Shown: positions 35,950 to 45,187, counted from the first letter of the stretch. The stretch is 64,000 bases of DNA from JADFDG01 sp965232985 (GCA_965232985.1 CBDDRC010000009.1:1-64000); one strand, 5' to 3'. Notes: generated by a model from the sequence alone, not told the origin. A program made the numbers and translations.

Positions 35950-36711
35950 ATGAGCAGCACCGACATCTTTCGCCTCGACGGCAAGCGCGTCTTCATTACC
36001 GGCGCCTCCAGCGGTTTCGGTGCTCACTTCGCCGTCGTGTTGGCGGCGGCCGGGGCAACGGTCGTGCTGGGCGCTCGCCGGACCGGGAAACTGGAAGAAA
36101 CCGCTGCGCGCGTTCGCGCCGCCGGCGGCAAGGCAGAAACGGTAAAGCTTGACGTATCGAGTGAGGCCAGCGTGAAAGCCGCATTCGATGCGATGCCCGC
36201 GCCGGATATCGTCATCAACAACGCGGGCATCAACATTGAAGCCTCGACCCTGGATCTGACCGGTGACGAGTGGGATCGGGTAGTTGACACCAACGTCAAG
36301 GGCATGTGGATGGTGTCGCGCGAGGCGATTCGTTTGTGGATCAATGAAAAGCGCCCCGGCAACATCATCAACATCGCCTCGATTCTTGGCTTGCGCGTGC
36401 AGAGTCAGTTGGCGGCGTACACCGCCTCAAAAGCAGCGGCGATCCAGCTTACCCGCTCGCTCGCCATCGATTATGCGCGGCACAATATTCGCGTCAATGC
36501 GATCTGCCCGGGCTATTTTGAGACCGACATCAATCGCGACTGGTTCAGAACCGAAGGCGGGCAGAAGATGATCAAGCGCGTGCCATTCCGGCGGCTGGGC
36601 AACTTGCCGGAACTCGACGGGCCGCTGCTGCTGCTCGCGTCGGACGCGTCCAGCTACATGAGCGGTTCGTGCGTCGTCGTCGATGGCGCGCATACGCAGA
36701 GCACCCTGTAA
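35950..36711 (+). CDS. Short-chain dehydrogenase/reductase
   Basis: A 253-residue classical SDR. Cofactor loop FITGASSGFGAHFAVVL, NNAG at VINNAGINIE, catalytic Tyr-Lys in YTASKAAAIQL and the catalytic Ser in ASILGLRVQS. A Cys-rich 'INAICPGYFETDI' follows as usual. Substrate unknown; the next genes (acyl-CoA dehydrogenase, phosphotransferase) suggest a degradative pathway for a CoA-linked compound. It is divergent from rep and its ATG is at 35950; AGGAGG of the next gene overlaps its stop. Confidence 0.88.
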   Translation: MSSTDIFRLDGKRVFITGASSGFGAHFAVVLAAAGATVVLGARRTGKLEETAARVRAAGGKAETVKLDVSSEASVKAAFDAMPAPDIVINNAGINIEASTLDLTGDEWDRVVDTNVKGMWMVSREAIRLWINEKRPGNIINIASILGLRVQSQLAAYTASKAAAIQLTRSLAIDYARHNIRVNAICPGYFETDINRDWFRTEGGQKMIKRVPFRRLGNLPELDGPLLLLASDASSYMSGSCVVVDGAHTQSTL

Positions 36712-36721
36712 GGAGGCGGTC

Positions 36722-37924
36722 ATGGATTTCACGCTGCCACCGCGTATCGAAGAATACCGCCTGCGGGTGCGTGATTTTGTCGAACAGCAGGTGTTCCCGC
36801 TGGAGCAGGAGCAAACGAATTTTGACGACCACGAAAACATCCGCGAAGAGGTGGTTGCGCGTGTTCGGCAACGTGCGAAGGCAGAGGGCCTGTGGGCTTT
36901 GCAGATGCCGCAGTCGCGAGGTGGTGCCGAACTGGGTGTGGTGGGTATGGCGGTCTGTTACGAAGAGGCAGCACGTTCGCCGTTTGGCCCGGCGATGTTC
37001 AATGTCGCGCCACCTGATGATGGCAACATGATGGTGCTGAACAAGATTTTGAAAACCGAAGCACTCAAGGACAAGTGGCTGCAGCCGATCATTGACGGTG
37101 CGGTGCGTTCGGCCTTTGCCATGAGCGAGCCGGACGGCGGCTGTGGTTCCGATCCGTCGCTCACTTACACCACGGCAACGAAAGTCGGCGCTAACTGGGT
37201 GATCAAGGGCCGCAAGTGGTTCATAACCGGTGCCGACGGCGCGCAGCATTTCATCCTCATTGCAAAAACCGGCGCCGATACGCGCAGGGGCCTCACTGCT
37301 TTTCTTTTCCACGCCAGCCAGCCGGGCTGGCGCATCGTTCGGCGTATTCCGGTCATGGGCCCGGAGGAGCATGGCGGCCATTGCGAGCTGGAATTCGACG
37401 GGTTGGTAATCCCCGATGAAAATCGCCTGCTGGAAGTAGGCGATGGGCTCAAAGTCACGCAGATTCGTCTGGGTACCGCGCGCCTGACGCATTGCATGCG
37501 TTGGTTGGGCCTTGCCAGGCGCTGTATGGAAATTGCTGCCGACCATGTTGAAAACCGTATCAGCTTTGGCATGACGCTGGCGCAGCACGAAGGCGTGCAG
37601 TGGATGCTTGGCGATGTTGCCAGGGATATTCATGTCGGCCGGCTGCTGACCATGCATGCGGCGTGGAAGCTCGATCAGGGCGAGCACGCAAAAACGGAAA
37701 TATCGATGGCGAAAATTCAGGTGGCCGACACCCTGCACAAGGCAGCGGACACCGCGCTGCAATTGATGGGTGCCCGCGGCTACTCGAAGGACACTCTGGT
37801 TGACTGGGTCTATCGCTATGCGCGTCAGGCGCGTTTGGTTGACGGGGCGAGCGAAGTCCACAAGATGGTGCTGTCACAAGCGTATCTTGCCAAGCGGGCC
37901 GACTTCTTCAAGTGGGGAGTCTGA
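36722..37924 (+). CDS. Acyl-CoA dehydrogenase
   Basis: A 400-residue FAD enzyme oxidising an acyl-CoA at the alpha-beta bond. N-terminal helical domain, then AFAMSEPDGGCGSDPSLTYTT (flavin/substrate strand) and WVIKGRKWFITGADGA; the C-terminal domain has ALQLMGARGYSKDTLVDWVYRYAR. The layout and neighbours (SDR before, aminoglycoside phosphotransferase-like gene after) are those of the ACAD10/11-like group. Perfect AGGAGG precedes the ATG at 36722. Substrate chain not known. Confidence 0.9.
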   Translation: MDFTLPPRIEEYRLRVRDFVEQQVFPLEQEQTNFDDHENIREEVVARVRQRAKAEGLWALQMPQSRGGAELGVVGMAVCYEEAARSPFGPAMFNVAPPDDGNMMVLNKILKTEALKDKWLQPIIDGAVRSAFAMSEPDGGCGSDPSLTYTTATKVGANWVIKGRKWFITGADGAQHFILIAKTGADTRRGLTAFLFHASQPGWRIVRRIPVMGPEEHGGHCELEFDGLVIPDENRLLEVGDGLKVTQIRLGTARLTHCMRWLGLARRCMEIAADHVENRISFGMTLAQHEGVQWMLGDVARDIHVGRLLTMHAAWKLDQGEHAKTEISMAKIQVADTLHKAADTALQLMGARGYSKDTLVDWVYRYARQARLVDGASEVHKMVLSQAYLAKRADFFKWGV

Positions 37925-37928
37925 GCGC

Positions 37929-38993
37929 GTGGATATCGGCAGTCTGGCGGCGTTTCTGGCTGAACAAACCGGTGCTGCCACGGTACTGGTCGACAACCTG
38001 CACAAGTTGGCCGGCGGCGCGATCCAGGAAAACTGGGCGGCTGATCTGGTTGTCGATGGCGGTCCACAGGCGGGTGTCATCGCCGTGGTCATCCGCTGCG
38101 ATGCGGCAAGTGGCGTCGGTCATTCGCATACGCGGGCACAGGAATTTGCGTTGTTGAAGGCGGCGTTTGCTGCGGGCGTTACCGTGCCGGAGCCGCTCTG
38201 GTGCGGCGACAACTCCGTGTTTGGCCGGAATTTTTTCGTGATGCGTCGTGTCGACGGCACGGCTGCCGGCCATCGGCTGGTGAAAGACTTGTCGTTAGGT
38301 GGTGAGAATGGTGGGCGTGCTGTGCTGGTGCAAAGACTGGGTGAGGAAATCGCGAAGATCCAGCGTGTACAGCCCTCGATTGAACTTGCTTTTCTCGAGC
38401 AGCCGGAAATTCACCCTGCGCTGCATTTTATTGCGCGGTCGCGCGCTTATTTGGACCGCCATCACACGCCGTATCCCGCGCTCGAATGGGGTTTGCGCTG
38501 GCTTGAGCAGCAGGTGCCGGATTGTGATGGCTGGCGCAAAGAGCAATTGGTACTCGCGCATCGCGATTTTCGTACTGGCAACTACCTGGTTGATGCGCAT
38601 GGCCTCACCGGTGTGCTCGACTGGGAATTTGCCGGTTGGTCGCATCCGCTGGAAGATCTCGGTTGGTTGTGCGCACGCTGTTGGCGTTTCGGTCAGCGAG
38701 GTGATGCCAAAGCGGCCGGGGGTATCGGTTCACGAGCAGACCTGCTCGCGGGTTACAACCGTATCAGTGGCCGTACGGTAATGCCGGCGGAACTGTATTA
38801 CTGGGAAGTGTTCGGTGAGCTGCGTTGGGCAATAATCGCAATCGGCCAGGGCGAGCGGCATATTGCCGGCTGTGAATCGTCGCTTGAGCTGGCGCTTACC
38901 AGCCATATCGTGCCGGAACTTGAATTGCATATCCTGCGGCTCACCGGCATCGATTTTTCCGCCGATTTGCAGGCCGGTGGAAATCATGCGTGA
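37929..38993 (+). CDS. Aminoglycoside-phosphotransferase-fold kinase, ACAD10/11-associated type
   Basis: A 354-residue kinase-like protein. Brenner motif LAHRDFRTGNYLV (HxDxxxxN) and metal-binding VLDWEFAGWSHPLEDLGWL are intact, so phosphate transfer is probable. The N-terminal strand-rich lobe carries GAIQENWAADLVV. In animals this fold is fused to an acyl-CoA dehydrogenase (ACAD10/11) and phosphorylates 4-hydroxyacyl-CoA; the adjacent bacterial pair suggests the same chemistry (inference). GTG at 37929 lies four bases after the previous stop; overlaps the next gene by eight bases. Confidence 0.85.
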   Translation: MDIGSLAAFLAEQTGAATVLVDNLHKLAGGAIQENWAADLVVDGGPQAGVIAVVIRCDAASGVGHSHTRAQEFALLKAAFAAGVTVPEPLWCGDNSVFGRNFFVMRRVDGTAAGHRLVKDLSLGGENGGRAVLVQRLGEEIAKIQRVQPSIELAFLEQPEIHPALHFIARSRAYLDRHHTPYPALEWGLRWLEQQVPDCDGWRKEQLVLAHRDFRTGNYLVDAHGLTGVLDWEFAGWSHPLEDLGWLCARCWRFGQRGDAKAAGGIGSRADLLAGYNRISGRTVMPAELYYWEVFGELRWAIIAIGQGERHIAGCESSLELALTSHIVPELELHILRLTGIDFSADLQAGGNHA

Positions 38994-39369
38994 TCGTCCG
39001 CAGGGCCATGAACTTCTGGTTATCGCCGCGAAAACATTTCGCGAGGAAATCCTGCCTGTCTTGCCGGAAGAACAGAAATACACTGCCCTGATGATTCTCA
39101 ATGCCCTGTCCATCGCCGAGCGCCAACAGGCGATCGGCGAAGGCCCGCTGAACGACGAGTGCGACCTGCTGGAGGTGTTGCTTGATGTCTCGCCGCAGGC
39201 GAGCGCGCTGCACGCGCGCGCCGTGGAACTCAATCGCGAGTTTGCCCGGCGAGTCCGCGTAGGTGCGTATGATGGCGACGACACCGGTCGCCATGTGCTG
39301 TGGGCGCTCACCTTGCAGCGGGTGCGCGAAAGTGCGCCGCGCTACTTGAAGGCCGAAGGCATCGAGTAA
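38986..39369 (+). CDS. DUF6285-type small protein
   Basis: A 127-residue mostly helical soluble protein (ELLVIAAKTFREEILPVLP, MILNALSIAERQ). Proteins of this kind are usually found next to the phosphotransferase/acyl-CoA dehydrogenase pair, which supports the DUF6285 assignment. No catalytic motif is seen. Starts within the end of the kinase gene and ends two bases from the convergent comM gene. Confidence 0.75.
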   Translation: MRDRPQGHELLVIAAKTFREEILPVLPEEQKYTALMILNALSIAERQQAIGEGPLNDECDLLEVLLDVSPQASALHARAVELNREFARRVRVGAYDGDDTGRHVLWALTLQRVRESAPRYLKAEGIE

Positions 39370-39370
39370 A

Positions 39371-40876
39371 TTACGCCGGGCGCCGATCCAGCGCCCGCAT
39401 GCCCAACGCTTCCAGCAGAGATGGTCGTTCCACGCGCTCCGAGCCGGCCAGATCGGCGATGGTGCGGGCAACGCGCAGCACGCGATCAGTGGCGCGTGCG
39501 GAAAGCCGCAGCTTCTCCAGTGCCTCGATCAGGAATGCATGATCGTCATCCGTCAGTGCGACGGCAGCTGCGAGGGCTTTGCCGTCCAGCATCGCGTTGG
39601 TGCAACCTTGCCGCGCCAGTTGCCGTGTGCGTGCGGCAAGCACGCGCTGGCGTACCATCGCGCTCGTTTCGCCGGGGGCACGCGCGGTGAAAGTCGATGG
39701 CGGCACCGCTGCCACTTCGACATGGATATCGATACGGTCGAGCAGTGGCCCGGAAATGCGCGTGCGGTAACGTTCGGCGCGCTCGCAGGTATAGCCGCAG
39801 CCACGCTGCGGGTCGCCAAGGAAGCCGCAGGGGCAGGGATTCATGGCGGCGACCAGCTGGAAGCGCGCGGGGAACGTGACCTGCGCTGCGGCGCGGGTCA
39901 GGTTTACAGCGCCGGATTCGAGCGGTTCGCGGAGCATGTCCAGTGTGCGGCGGTCGAATTCCGGTAACTCATCCATGAACAGCACACCGTGATGCGCAAG
40001 TGATATTTCGCCGGGTCGCGGCACACTGCCGCCACCGACCAGCGCGGTGCCGGATGCAGAATGATGCGGCGAGCGGAACGGTCTTGCGCCGGCCAACAAC
40101 GCGTGCGGTATCGGCCCGCGCAGCGAACGCACAGCGGCGGCTTCCAGCGCTTCGTCCTGCGACAGTGGCGGCAAAATGCCCGGCAGGCGTGCAGCCAGCA
40201 TGGTCTTGCCGCTGCCGGGTGGGCCGATCATCAGCAGCGAATGCGCGCCGGCGGCGGCAATCTCCAGCGCACGGCGCGCCATGGGCTGACCGCGCACGTC
40301 GACCAGATCCGGGGCGTTTTCCGTTGGCGTTGTGAAGGCCGGTGCGTGATGTACCGGCAGTGGTGCGGCACCGGAAAGATGACGGCAGACGTCAAGCAGG
40401 TGCGCGGCGCGGATCACGCGCGCGCCGGACGGCAGCGCGGCTTCGTTGGCGTTGTCGTACGGTACGATGAATTCGTGCCCGGCACGCGCGCAGGCAATCG
40501 CTGCCGGCAGCACGCCGCGTACCGCGCGCAATTCGCCGGACAAGGCCAGTTCACCGATGAACTCGCGGCCCGCCAGCGCCGCCGCAGGCACTTGCCCGGA
40601 GGCGGTGAGGATACCGAGCGCAATCGGCAAGTCGAAACGGCCACCCTCTTTGGGTAAGTCTGCCGGTGAGAGATTGATGGTGACGCGCCCGACCGGGAAC
40701 TCGAACTTCGAGGTAACCAGTGCGCTGCGTACGCGATCCTTGCTCTCGCGCACAGCAGTTTCCGGCAGACCGACAATGGATACCGACGGCAGGCCGCCGG
40801 CGAGATGGGCCTCGACGCGCACGGCAGGTGCGTCGATACCGCGTGATGCGCGCGTGGCGACTACAGCAAGTCTCAT
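39371..40876 (-). CDS. comM: YifB/ComM family Mg chelatase-like AAA+ protein
   Basis: A 501-residue AAA+ helicase; ComM drives branch migration in natural transformation. N-terminal lon-like domain (VEAHLAGGLPSVSIVGLPETAVRESKDRV), Walker A LMIGPPGSGKTMLAARLPGIL, Walker B VLFMDELPEF, and a C4 zinc-like PCPCGFLGDP...C. The C-terminal Mg-chelatase extension (RATDRVLRVARTIADLAGSE) is complete. ATG at 40876 is used because the first 65 residues of the longer frame are unconserved. Confidence 0.93.
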   Translation of the reverse strand: MRLAVVATRASRGIDAPAVRVEAHLAGGLPSVSIVGLPETAVRESKDRVRSALVTSKFEFPVGRVTINLSPADLPKEGGRFDLPIALGILTASGQVPAAALAGREFIGELALSGELRAVRGVLPAAIACARAGHEFIVPYDNANEAALPSGARVIRAAHLLDVCRHLSGAAPLPVHHAPAFTTPTENAPDLVDVRGQPMARRALEIAAAGAHSLLMIGPPGSGKTMLAARLPGILPPLSQDEALEAAAVRSLRGPIPHALLAGARPFRSPHHSASGTALVGGGSVPRPGEISLAHHGVLFMDELPEFDRRTLDMLREPLESGAVNLTRAAAQVTFPARFQLVAAMNPCPCGFLGDPQRGCGYTCERAERYRTRISGPLLDRIDIHVEVAAVPPSTFTARAPGETSAMVRQRVLAARTRQLARQGCTNAMLDGKALAAAVALTDDDHAFLIEALEKLRLSARATDRVLRVARTIADLAGSERVERPSLLEALGMRALDRRPA

Positions 40877-41009
40877 GAAATGGTAATCCCGCGGCTGGTG
40901 TTGCCGACATTGATGCGCCCCGCGCGTTGCGGTTGGCGTATCGATGCATCGTGCCGGAATTACCAAGCGGGCGCGGCGGCGAATCACCGCTGCGGGTCGT
41001 GCGAGATCG

Positions 41010-41276
41010 TCAGCTGCGCTTGTCTTCCAGCGTCGCGAGCCGGGCTTCGAGATCGCGCAATTCGTGTTCAAGTGCCTCGATCATTTCGCGGCTGCGTGCC
41101 AGTACGCGCGTCTGCGCCTCGAACTCTTCGCGGGTCACCAGCTCCAGGCGCGAGAAGGCGTCGGAGAGCACGGCGCGCGCGGCACCACTGAATTCCTCGC
41201 GCGCGGCAGCGAAGCTGCCCGGCAGATTGCGGGCGAGCTGCTCGACCAAGCGATTGATGGCAGATTCCTGATTCAT
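41010..41276 (-). CDS. ubiK: Ubiquinone biosynthesis accessory factor UbiK
   Basis: An 88-residue small coiled-coil protein. Amphipathic N-terminus INRLVEQLARNLPGSF, then LVTREEFEAQTRVLARSREMIEALEHEL and a terminal trimerising helix, as in YqiC/UbiK, a helper of aerobic ubiquinone synthesis. 133 bases separate it from comM on the same strand. Confidence 0.9.
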   Translation of the reverse strand: MNQESAINRLVEQLARNLPGSFAAAREEFSGAARAVLSDAFSRLELVTREEFEAQTRVLARSREMIEALEHELRDLEARLATLEDKRS

Positions 41277-41466
41277 GCGGGCATCGTTTTTTCAGCAGGC
41301 AGTTTCTGCGGCCGGCAGAATAACACGCAGCCGCGCCGGCGCTGCGCACCGTTTCGGGTTGCCGCACCAGCGCGGTGCGCTATATTTGCTCCGATTCCCG
41401 CGGGGCAATTCGTAAATGTGGCCAACTCGCTGTTTTTGTAGGACTTTATGGATCAGGCATGGTTCG

Positions 41467-41482
41467 TGCACTGGCGAGTGCA
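41467..41482 (+). promoter_or_regulatory. Palindrome in the 348-bp glnK upstream region, possible NtrC-type site
   Basis: TGCACT-N4-AGTGCA is a perfect palindrome 142 bases before glnK. It resembles the NtrC site (TGCAC-N7-GTGCA type) but with one base less in the spacer. I could not find a convincing sigma-54 -24/-12 pair between it and glnK. The remainder of the stretch 41277-41624 shows no gene. Confidence 0.35.
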
Positions 41483-41624
41483 CAGGCTGCAAAGCGAGTC
41501 TGGACGGGCCCCGGTCCGAACATGAACCACAGCGTGTCGTAGATGTTTGTAGCGTGCAGGGATTGTAGATAAAGGATTGCAGATAGTGGTGCCGGTACAG
41601 CCGGCTAGCGAACAGGAGAGAGCC

Positions 41625-41963
41625 ATGAAACTGGTTACGGCAGTCATCAAGCCTTTCAAGCTCGATGATGTCCGCGAGGCGCTGAGCGAGATCGGCGTAC
41701 AGGGCATCACGGTGACCGAAGTCAAAGGCTTCGGTCGGCAGAAGGGCCATACCGAGCTTTATCGCGGTGCGGAGTATGTCGTCGATTTTCTTCCGAAAGT
41801 AAAAGTGGAAGTGGCATGCGCCGACGATCGCGTCGAGGGTGTCATCGAAGCAATCACCAAGGCGGCGAACACTGGCAAGATCGGCGACGGCAAGATTTTC
41901 GTCAGTCCGCTCGAACAGGTGATCCGCATCCGTACCGGGGAAACCGGCAACGAAGCGATCTGA
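41625..41963 (+). CDS. glnK: PII nitrogen regulatory protein
   Basis: A 112-residue PII protein. The uridylylation Tyr51 sits in RGAEYVVDFLPKVKVE; ATP-loop motif GKIGDGKIFV and the B loop are present; begins MKLVTAVIKPFKLDDVREAL. GlnK reports glutamine/2-oxoglutarate status and plugs the ammonium channel encoded next. Start after GGAGAGAGCC. The operon glnK-amtB is the normal arrangement, and 136 bases lie between the two genes. Confidence 0.97.
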   Translation: MKLVTAVIKPFKLDDVREALSEIGVQGITVTEVKGFGRQKGHTELYRGAEYVVDFLPKVKVEVACADDRVEGVIEAITKAANTGKIGDGKIFVSPLEQVIRIRTGETGNEAI

Positions 41964-42099
41964 AGAGCGAAGCGATTTTTTGAAAAGAGATACGAAGCGT
42001 ACTTTACGCAAGTCGCCTTTTGAAAGAAGTCGCTTCATGCAGCCATTGTCCATGCCTGACCAAATTATTATTTCGCGCAAAGCGAGCGGAGGTGTCACC

Positions 42100-43596
42100 G
42101 TGAAACGCTTTCTGATAGCCCTGACCCTGGGCAGCGCCTTGTTCGGCGCCAGTCCTGTATTCGCCGAGGATGTGGCTGCCGCCGCGCCCGCGGCTACCCC
42201 GGCCATGGAGGCCGCCCCTGCCGATGCTGCTGCCGCTGTACCCGCAGCAGAAGCTGCGCCGGAAGCAGCTCCCGCTGACGCGGCGCCGGCGCCTGAACGC
42301 AACAAGGGCGACATCGCCTGGATGCTGGTGGCCACCGTCATCGTGCTGTTCATGACGCTGCCGGGTGTCGCGCTGTTCTACGGCGGCATGGTGCGCAGCA
42401 AGAACATGCTGTCGGTGCTGATGCAGACCTTCACCATTTTCTGCGTGGTGGCGGTGCTGTGGGTGGTCTACGGCTACTCGCTGGCGTTCACCAGCAACTC
42501 AAGCGCCGCGCTCGACCCGTTCATTGGCGGCTTCTCCAAGGCCTTCTTCAACGGCGTCACCTATGACTCCTGGGTCGAAACCTTCTCGGTGAACGTGCAG
42601 ATTCCGGAACTGGTGTTCGCGATGTTCCAGCTCACCTTTGCGGCCATCACTTGCGCGCTCATCATCGGCGGTTTCGCCGAGCGGATGAAATTCAGCGCAG
42701 TACTGCTGTTCACGGTGATCTGGTTCACCTTCGCCTACCTGCCGATGGCGCACATGGTCTGGTACTGGGGCGGCCCGAGTTCCTACAGTGCGGCCAGCGG
42801 GTTCCTGTTCGGCAAGGGTGCAATCGATTTTGCCGGCGGCACCGTGGTGCACATCAACGCCGGTATCGCGGGCCTCGTCGGCGCCATTCTGGTTGGCAAG
42901 CGGCTCGGCTACGGCAAGGTCGCCATGGCACCGCACTCCCTGACCATGACGCTGATCGGTGGCTGCATGCTGTGGATGGGCTGGTTCGGTTTCAACGCCG
43001 GCTCCAACCTGGAAGCCAACAGTTTCGTCGCCGTGCCGTTCGTCAACACGATGTTCGCCACGGCTGTCGCGGCGCTCACCTGGATGTTTGTCGAGTGGTT
43101 CCACAAGGGCAAACCCTCGCTGCTGGGCGCTGTTACGGGTGCAATTGCCGGCCTGGTCGGCATTACGCCAGCCTGCGGTTTCGTCGGCCTGCCGGGCGCA
43201 CTGGTGATCGGTCTGTCCTGCGGTCTGCTCTGCTTCCTCGCCGTCAGCGGCCTGAAGGCCAAGCTCGGCTATGACGATTCTCTGGATGTGTTCGGCGTGC
43301 ATGCGGTGGGCGGCATCATCGGTGCCATCCTGACCGGCGTGTTCGTGAATCCGGCTTGGGGCGGCATGGGTGTGGTCGATTACTCGGTCAGCCCGGTCGG
43401 TGTGGTCACCTATGACTTCGCAGCCCAGGTCATGTCGCAGGTCTGGGGGGTGTGCACCGTGATCGTACTGAGCGGCGGCGTGGCGCTGATCGCCTTCAAG
43501 GTCATCGATGTGGTCATCGGCCTGCGGGTTAGCGAAGAACAGGAGCGTGAAGGCCTGGATCTCGCCGAGCACGGCGAGCGGGCGTACAACCAGTAA
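42100..43596 (+). CDS. amtB: Ammonium transporter AmtB
   Basis: A 498-residue channel with eleven membrane helices. The signal peptide is followed by an unusual Ala/Pro/Glu-rich segment (residues ~23-65) before the first helix (DIAWMLVATVIVLFMTLPGVALFY). Pore signature DFAGGTVVHINAGIAGLVGA and HSLTMTLIGGCMLWMGWFGFNAGS carry the twin histidines. The C-terminal tail RVSEEQEREGLDLAEHGERAYN is the GlnK-contact region. GTG at 42100 has GGAGGT six bases before it. Confidence 0.97.
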   Translation: MKRFLIALTLGSALFGASPVFAEDVAAAAPAATPAMEAAPADAAAAVPAAEAAPEAAPADAAPAPERNKGDIAWMLVATVIVLFMTLPGVALFYGGMVRSKNMLSVLMQTFTIFCVVAVLWVVYGYSLAFTSNSSAALDPFIGGFSKAFFNGVTYDSWVETFSVNVQIPELVFAMFQLTFAAITCALIIGGFAERMKFSAVLLFTVIWFTFAYLPMAHMVWYWGGPSSYSAASGFLFGKGAIDFAGGTVVHINAGIAGLVGAILVGKRLGYGKVAMAPHSLTMTLIGGCMLWMGWFGFNAGSNLEANSFVAVPFVNTMFATAVAALTWMFVEWFHKGKPSLLGAVTGAIAGLVGITPACGFVGLPGALVIGLSCGLLCFLAVSGLKAKLGYDDSLDVFGVHAVGGIIGAILTGVFVNPAWGGMGVVDYSVSPVGVVTYDFAAQVMSQVWGVCTVIVLSGGVALIAFKVIDVVIGLRVSEEQEREGLDLAEHGERAYNQ

Positions 43597-43624
43597 GGTT
43601 CAACAGACGCAGTACGCGCAACAA

Positions 43625-43654
43625 GGAAAGGGGCCTGCGGGCCCCTTTCCTTTT
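43625..43654 (+). terminator. Strong terminator of glnK-amtB
   Basis: An 11-bp perfect stem GGAAAGGGGCC/GGCCCCTTTCC (43625-43635 with 43640-43650), loop TGCG, followed by TTTT, 28 bases past amtB. Confidence 0.93.
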
Positions 43655-43676
43655 GTCTGCAGCGGGCACCACATCT

Positions 43677-43811
43677 TCAGCTGATCGAGAACGCGGATAG
43701 CTCCGAAGCATCCAGACCGCCGTACTTGGCGCGCCACGTGTAGAACGTCGCCGGGCTCACGCCGATCTGCCGGCATATATCGTTGATCGCCAGACCCGAC
43801 TCGGCTGGCCC
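43677..43811 (-). pseudogene. Fragment of an IS3-family OrfA transposase
   Basis: A 45-codon leftward frame, in the orientation of mnmE, reads AINDICRQIGVSPATFYTWR and then AKYGGLDASEL, the helix-turn-helix and following block of IS3-type OrfA (Transposase_8: 'CR..GIS..TFY.WK.KYGG'). It ends in TGA at 43677 and runs into the end of mnmE, with no start codon, no OrfB and no visible IS ends. A relic, probably of an old insertion that lost everything else. Confidence 0.72.
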
Positions 43812-43816
43812 TCTAA

Positions 43817-45187
43817 CTACTTGCCGATGCAGAAACTGCTGAATATCCGTCCCAGCAGGTCGTCTGCCGAGAAGGCGCCGGTGATTTCGTCGAGCGCCTG
43901 CTGGGTGAGGCGCAGGTCTTCGGCAAGTAGTTCGCCGGCGCGATGATGGTCGAGCTGGGCGCGGCCATTGGCCAGCGTGGCACGCGCCCGCAACAGCGCA
44001 TCAAGGTGCCGCCGCCGTGCCACAAACAGGCTTTCACCAACATCCCCTGCCCCGACCAGTCGCTTGATGCAGGCGCGCAGTGCATCGATGCCATTGCCGT
44101 TTGTTGCGGAGATCGCGACGACGGGAACCGCGCCTGGAAGTTCGCCTGCCACCTCGCCGCTGAGATCGCATTTGTTGCGTACCACCACCAACGTTTGTTG
44201 TGGCGCCAGGGCCTGCACAAATTCCGGCCACAACTGCTGCGGATCGCTACCCGCTTGCTGCGTGCTGTCGATCAGCAACAACACGAGATCCGCGTTGCGC
44301 ACTTCAGCCCAGGCGCGCCGCACGCCCTCCTGTTCCACTGGATCGGAGCTTTCGCGCAAACCGGCGGTGTCGATCAGATTTACCGGAATGCCGTCGATGG
44401 CCAGCTGCTCGCGCAGTATGTCGCGGGTAGTGCCGGCGATGGGCGTGACGATCGCTGCCTCACGGCCGACCAGCGCATTAAGCAGCGACGATTTGCCCGC
44501 GTTGGGCCGGCCGGCAATCACCACGGTGATGCCCTCGCGCAGCAAGGTTGCCGCACGCGTCTGCAGCAGCAGTTGATCGAGATCCCTTTCGATCGTCGCC
44601 AGCAGCGCGGCTACCTGGCCGTCTGCGAGAAAATCAACTTCTTCCTCGGGAAAATCGATCGCCGCCTCGACGTAGGTGCGCAAGTGAATCAGCGCCTCAA
44701 CCAGTGCCCGAATGCGCTCCGAGAAAACGCCTTGCAGCGAGCGCACGGCACCGCGCGCAGCAGCTGCAGAGCGGGCGTCGATCAGATCGGCAATGGCTTC
44801 GGCCTGGGCAAGATCGAGCTTGTCGTTGAGGAAAGCACGCTCACTGAATTCACCCGGCCGCGCCTGCCGGGCGCCCAGCGCAAGGCAGCGTGCCAGCAGC
44901 AGATCCATCACCACCGGACCGCCGTGGCCATGCAGTTCGACCACGTCCTCGCCGGTGAACGAAGCGGGTGCGCGAAACGGCAGCACCAAGCCTTCGTCGA
45001 TTGCCGCGCCGGTGCCATCACGAAACGTGGTGTAGTGCGCGAAGCGTGGTTGCAGCCGTTCGACTTCCATACCGCTGATCGTCGCGGCGACGGCAAATGC
45101 CTGCACACCCGAGAGCCGCACAATACCGATACCGCCTCTCCCGGGCGCAGTGGCGACAGCGACGATGGTGTCCGTGTCGAGCTTCAC
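43817..45187 (-). CDS. mnmE: tRNA modification GTPase MnmE
   Basis: A 456-residue GTPase working with MnmG on tRNA wobble uridine. N-terminal tetrahydrofolate domain, G1 motif GRPNAGKSSLLNALVG, G2-like GTTRDI, G3 LIDTAGLRES and G4 VRNKCDLSG; C-terminal FCIGK with the essential Cys. It ends five bases from the IS3 fragment and lies 10 bases after yidC. Confidence 0.97.
   Translation of the reverse strand: MKLDTDTIVAVATAPGRGGIGIVRLSGVQAFAVAATISGMEVERLQPRFAHYTTFRDGTGAAIDEGLVLPFRAPASFTGEDVVELHGHGGPVVMDLLLARCLALGARQARPGEFSERAFLNDKLDLAQAEAIADLIDARSAAAARGAVRSLQGVFSERIRALVEALIHLRTYVEAAIDFPEEEVDFLADGQVAALLATIERDLDQLLLQTRAATLLREGITVVIAGRPNAGKSSLLNALVGREAAIVTPIAGTTRDILREQLAIDGIPVNLIDTAGLRESSDPVEQEGVRRAWAEVRNADLVLLLIDSTQQAGSDPQQLWPEFVQALAPQQTLVVVRNKCDLSGEVAGELPGAVPVVAISATNGNGIDALRACIKRLVGAGDVGESLFVARRRHLDALLRARATLANGRAQLDHHRAGELLAEDLRLTQQALDEITGAFSADDLLGRIFSSFCIGK

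Noticed and set aside
41277..41624. A sigma-54 promoter for glnK-amtB
   Set aside because: GG and GC pairs with the right 12-base register were not found; only the palindrome at 41467 remains.
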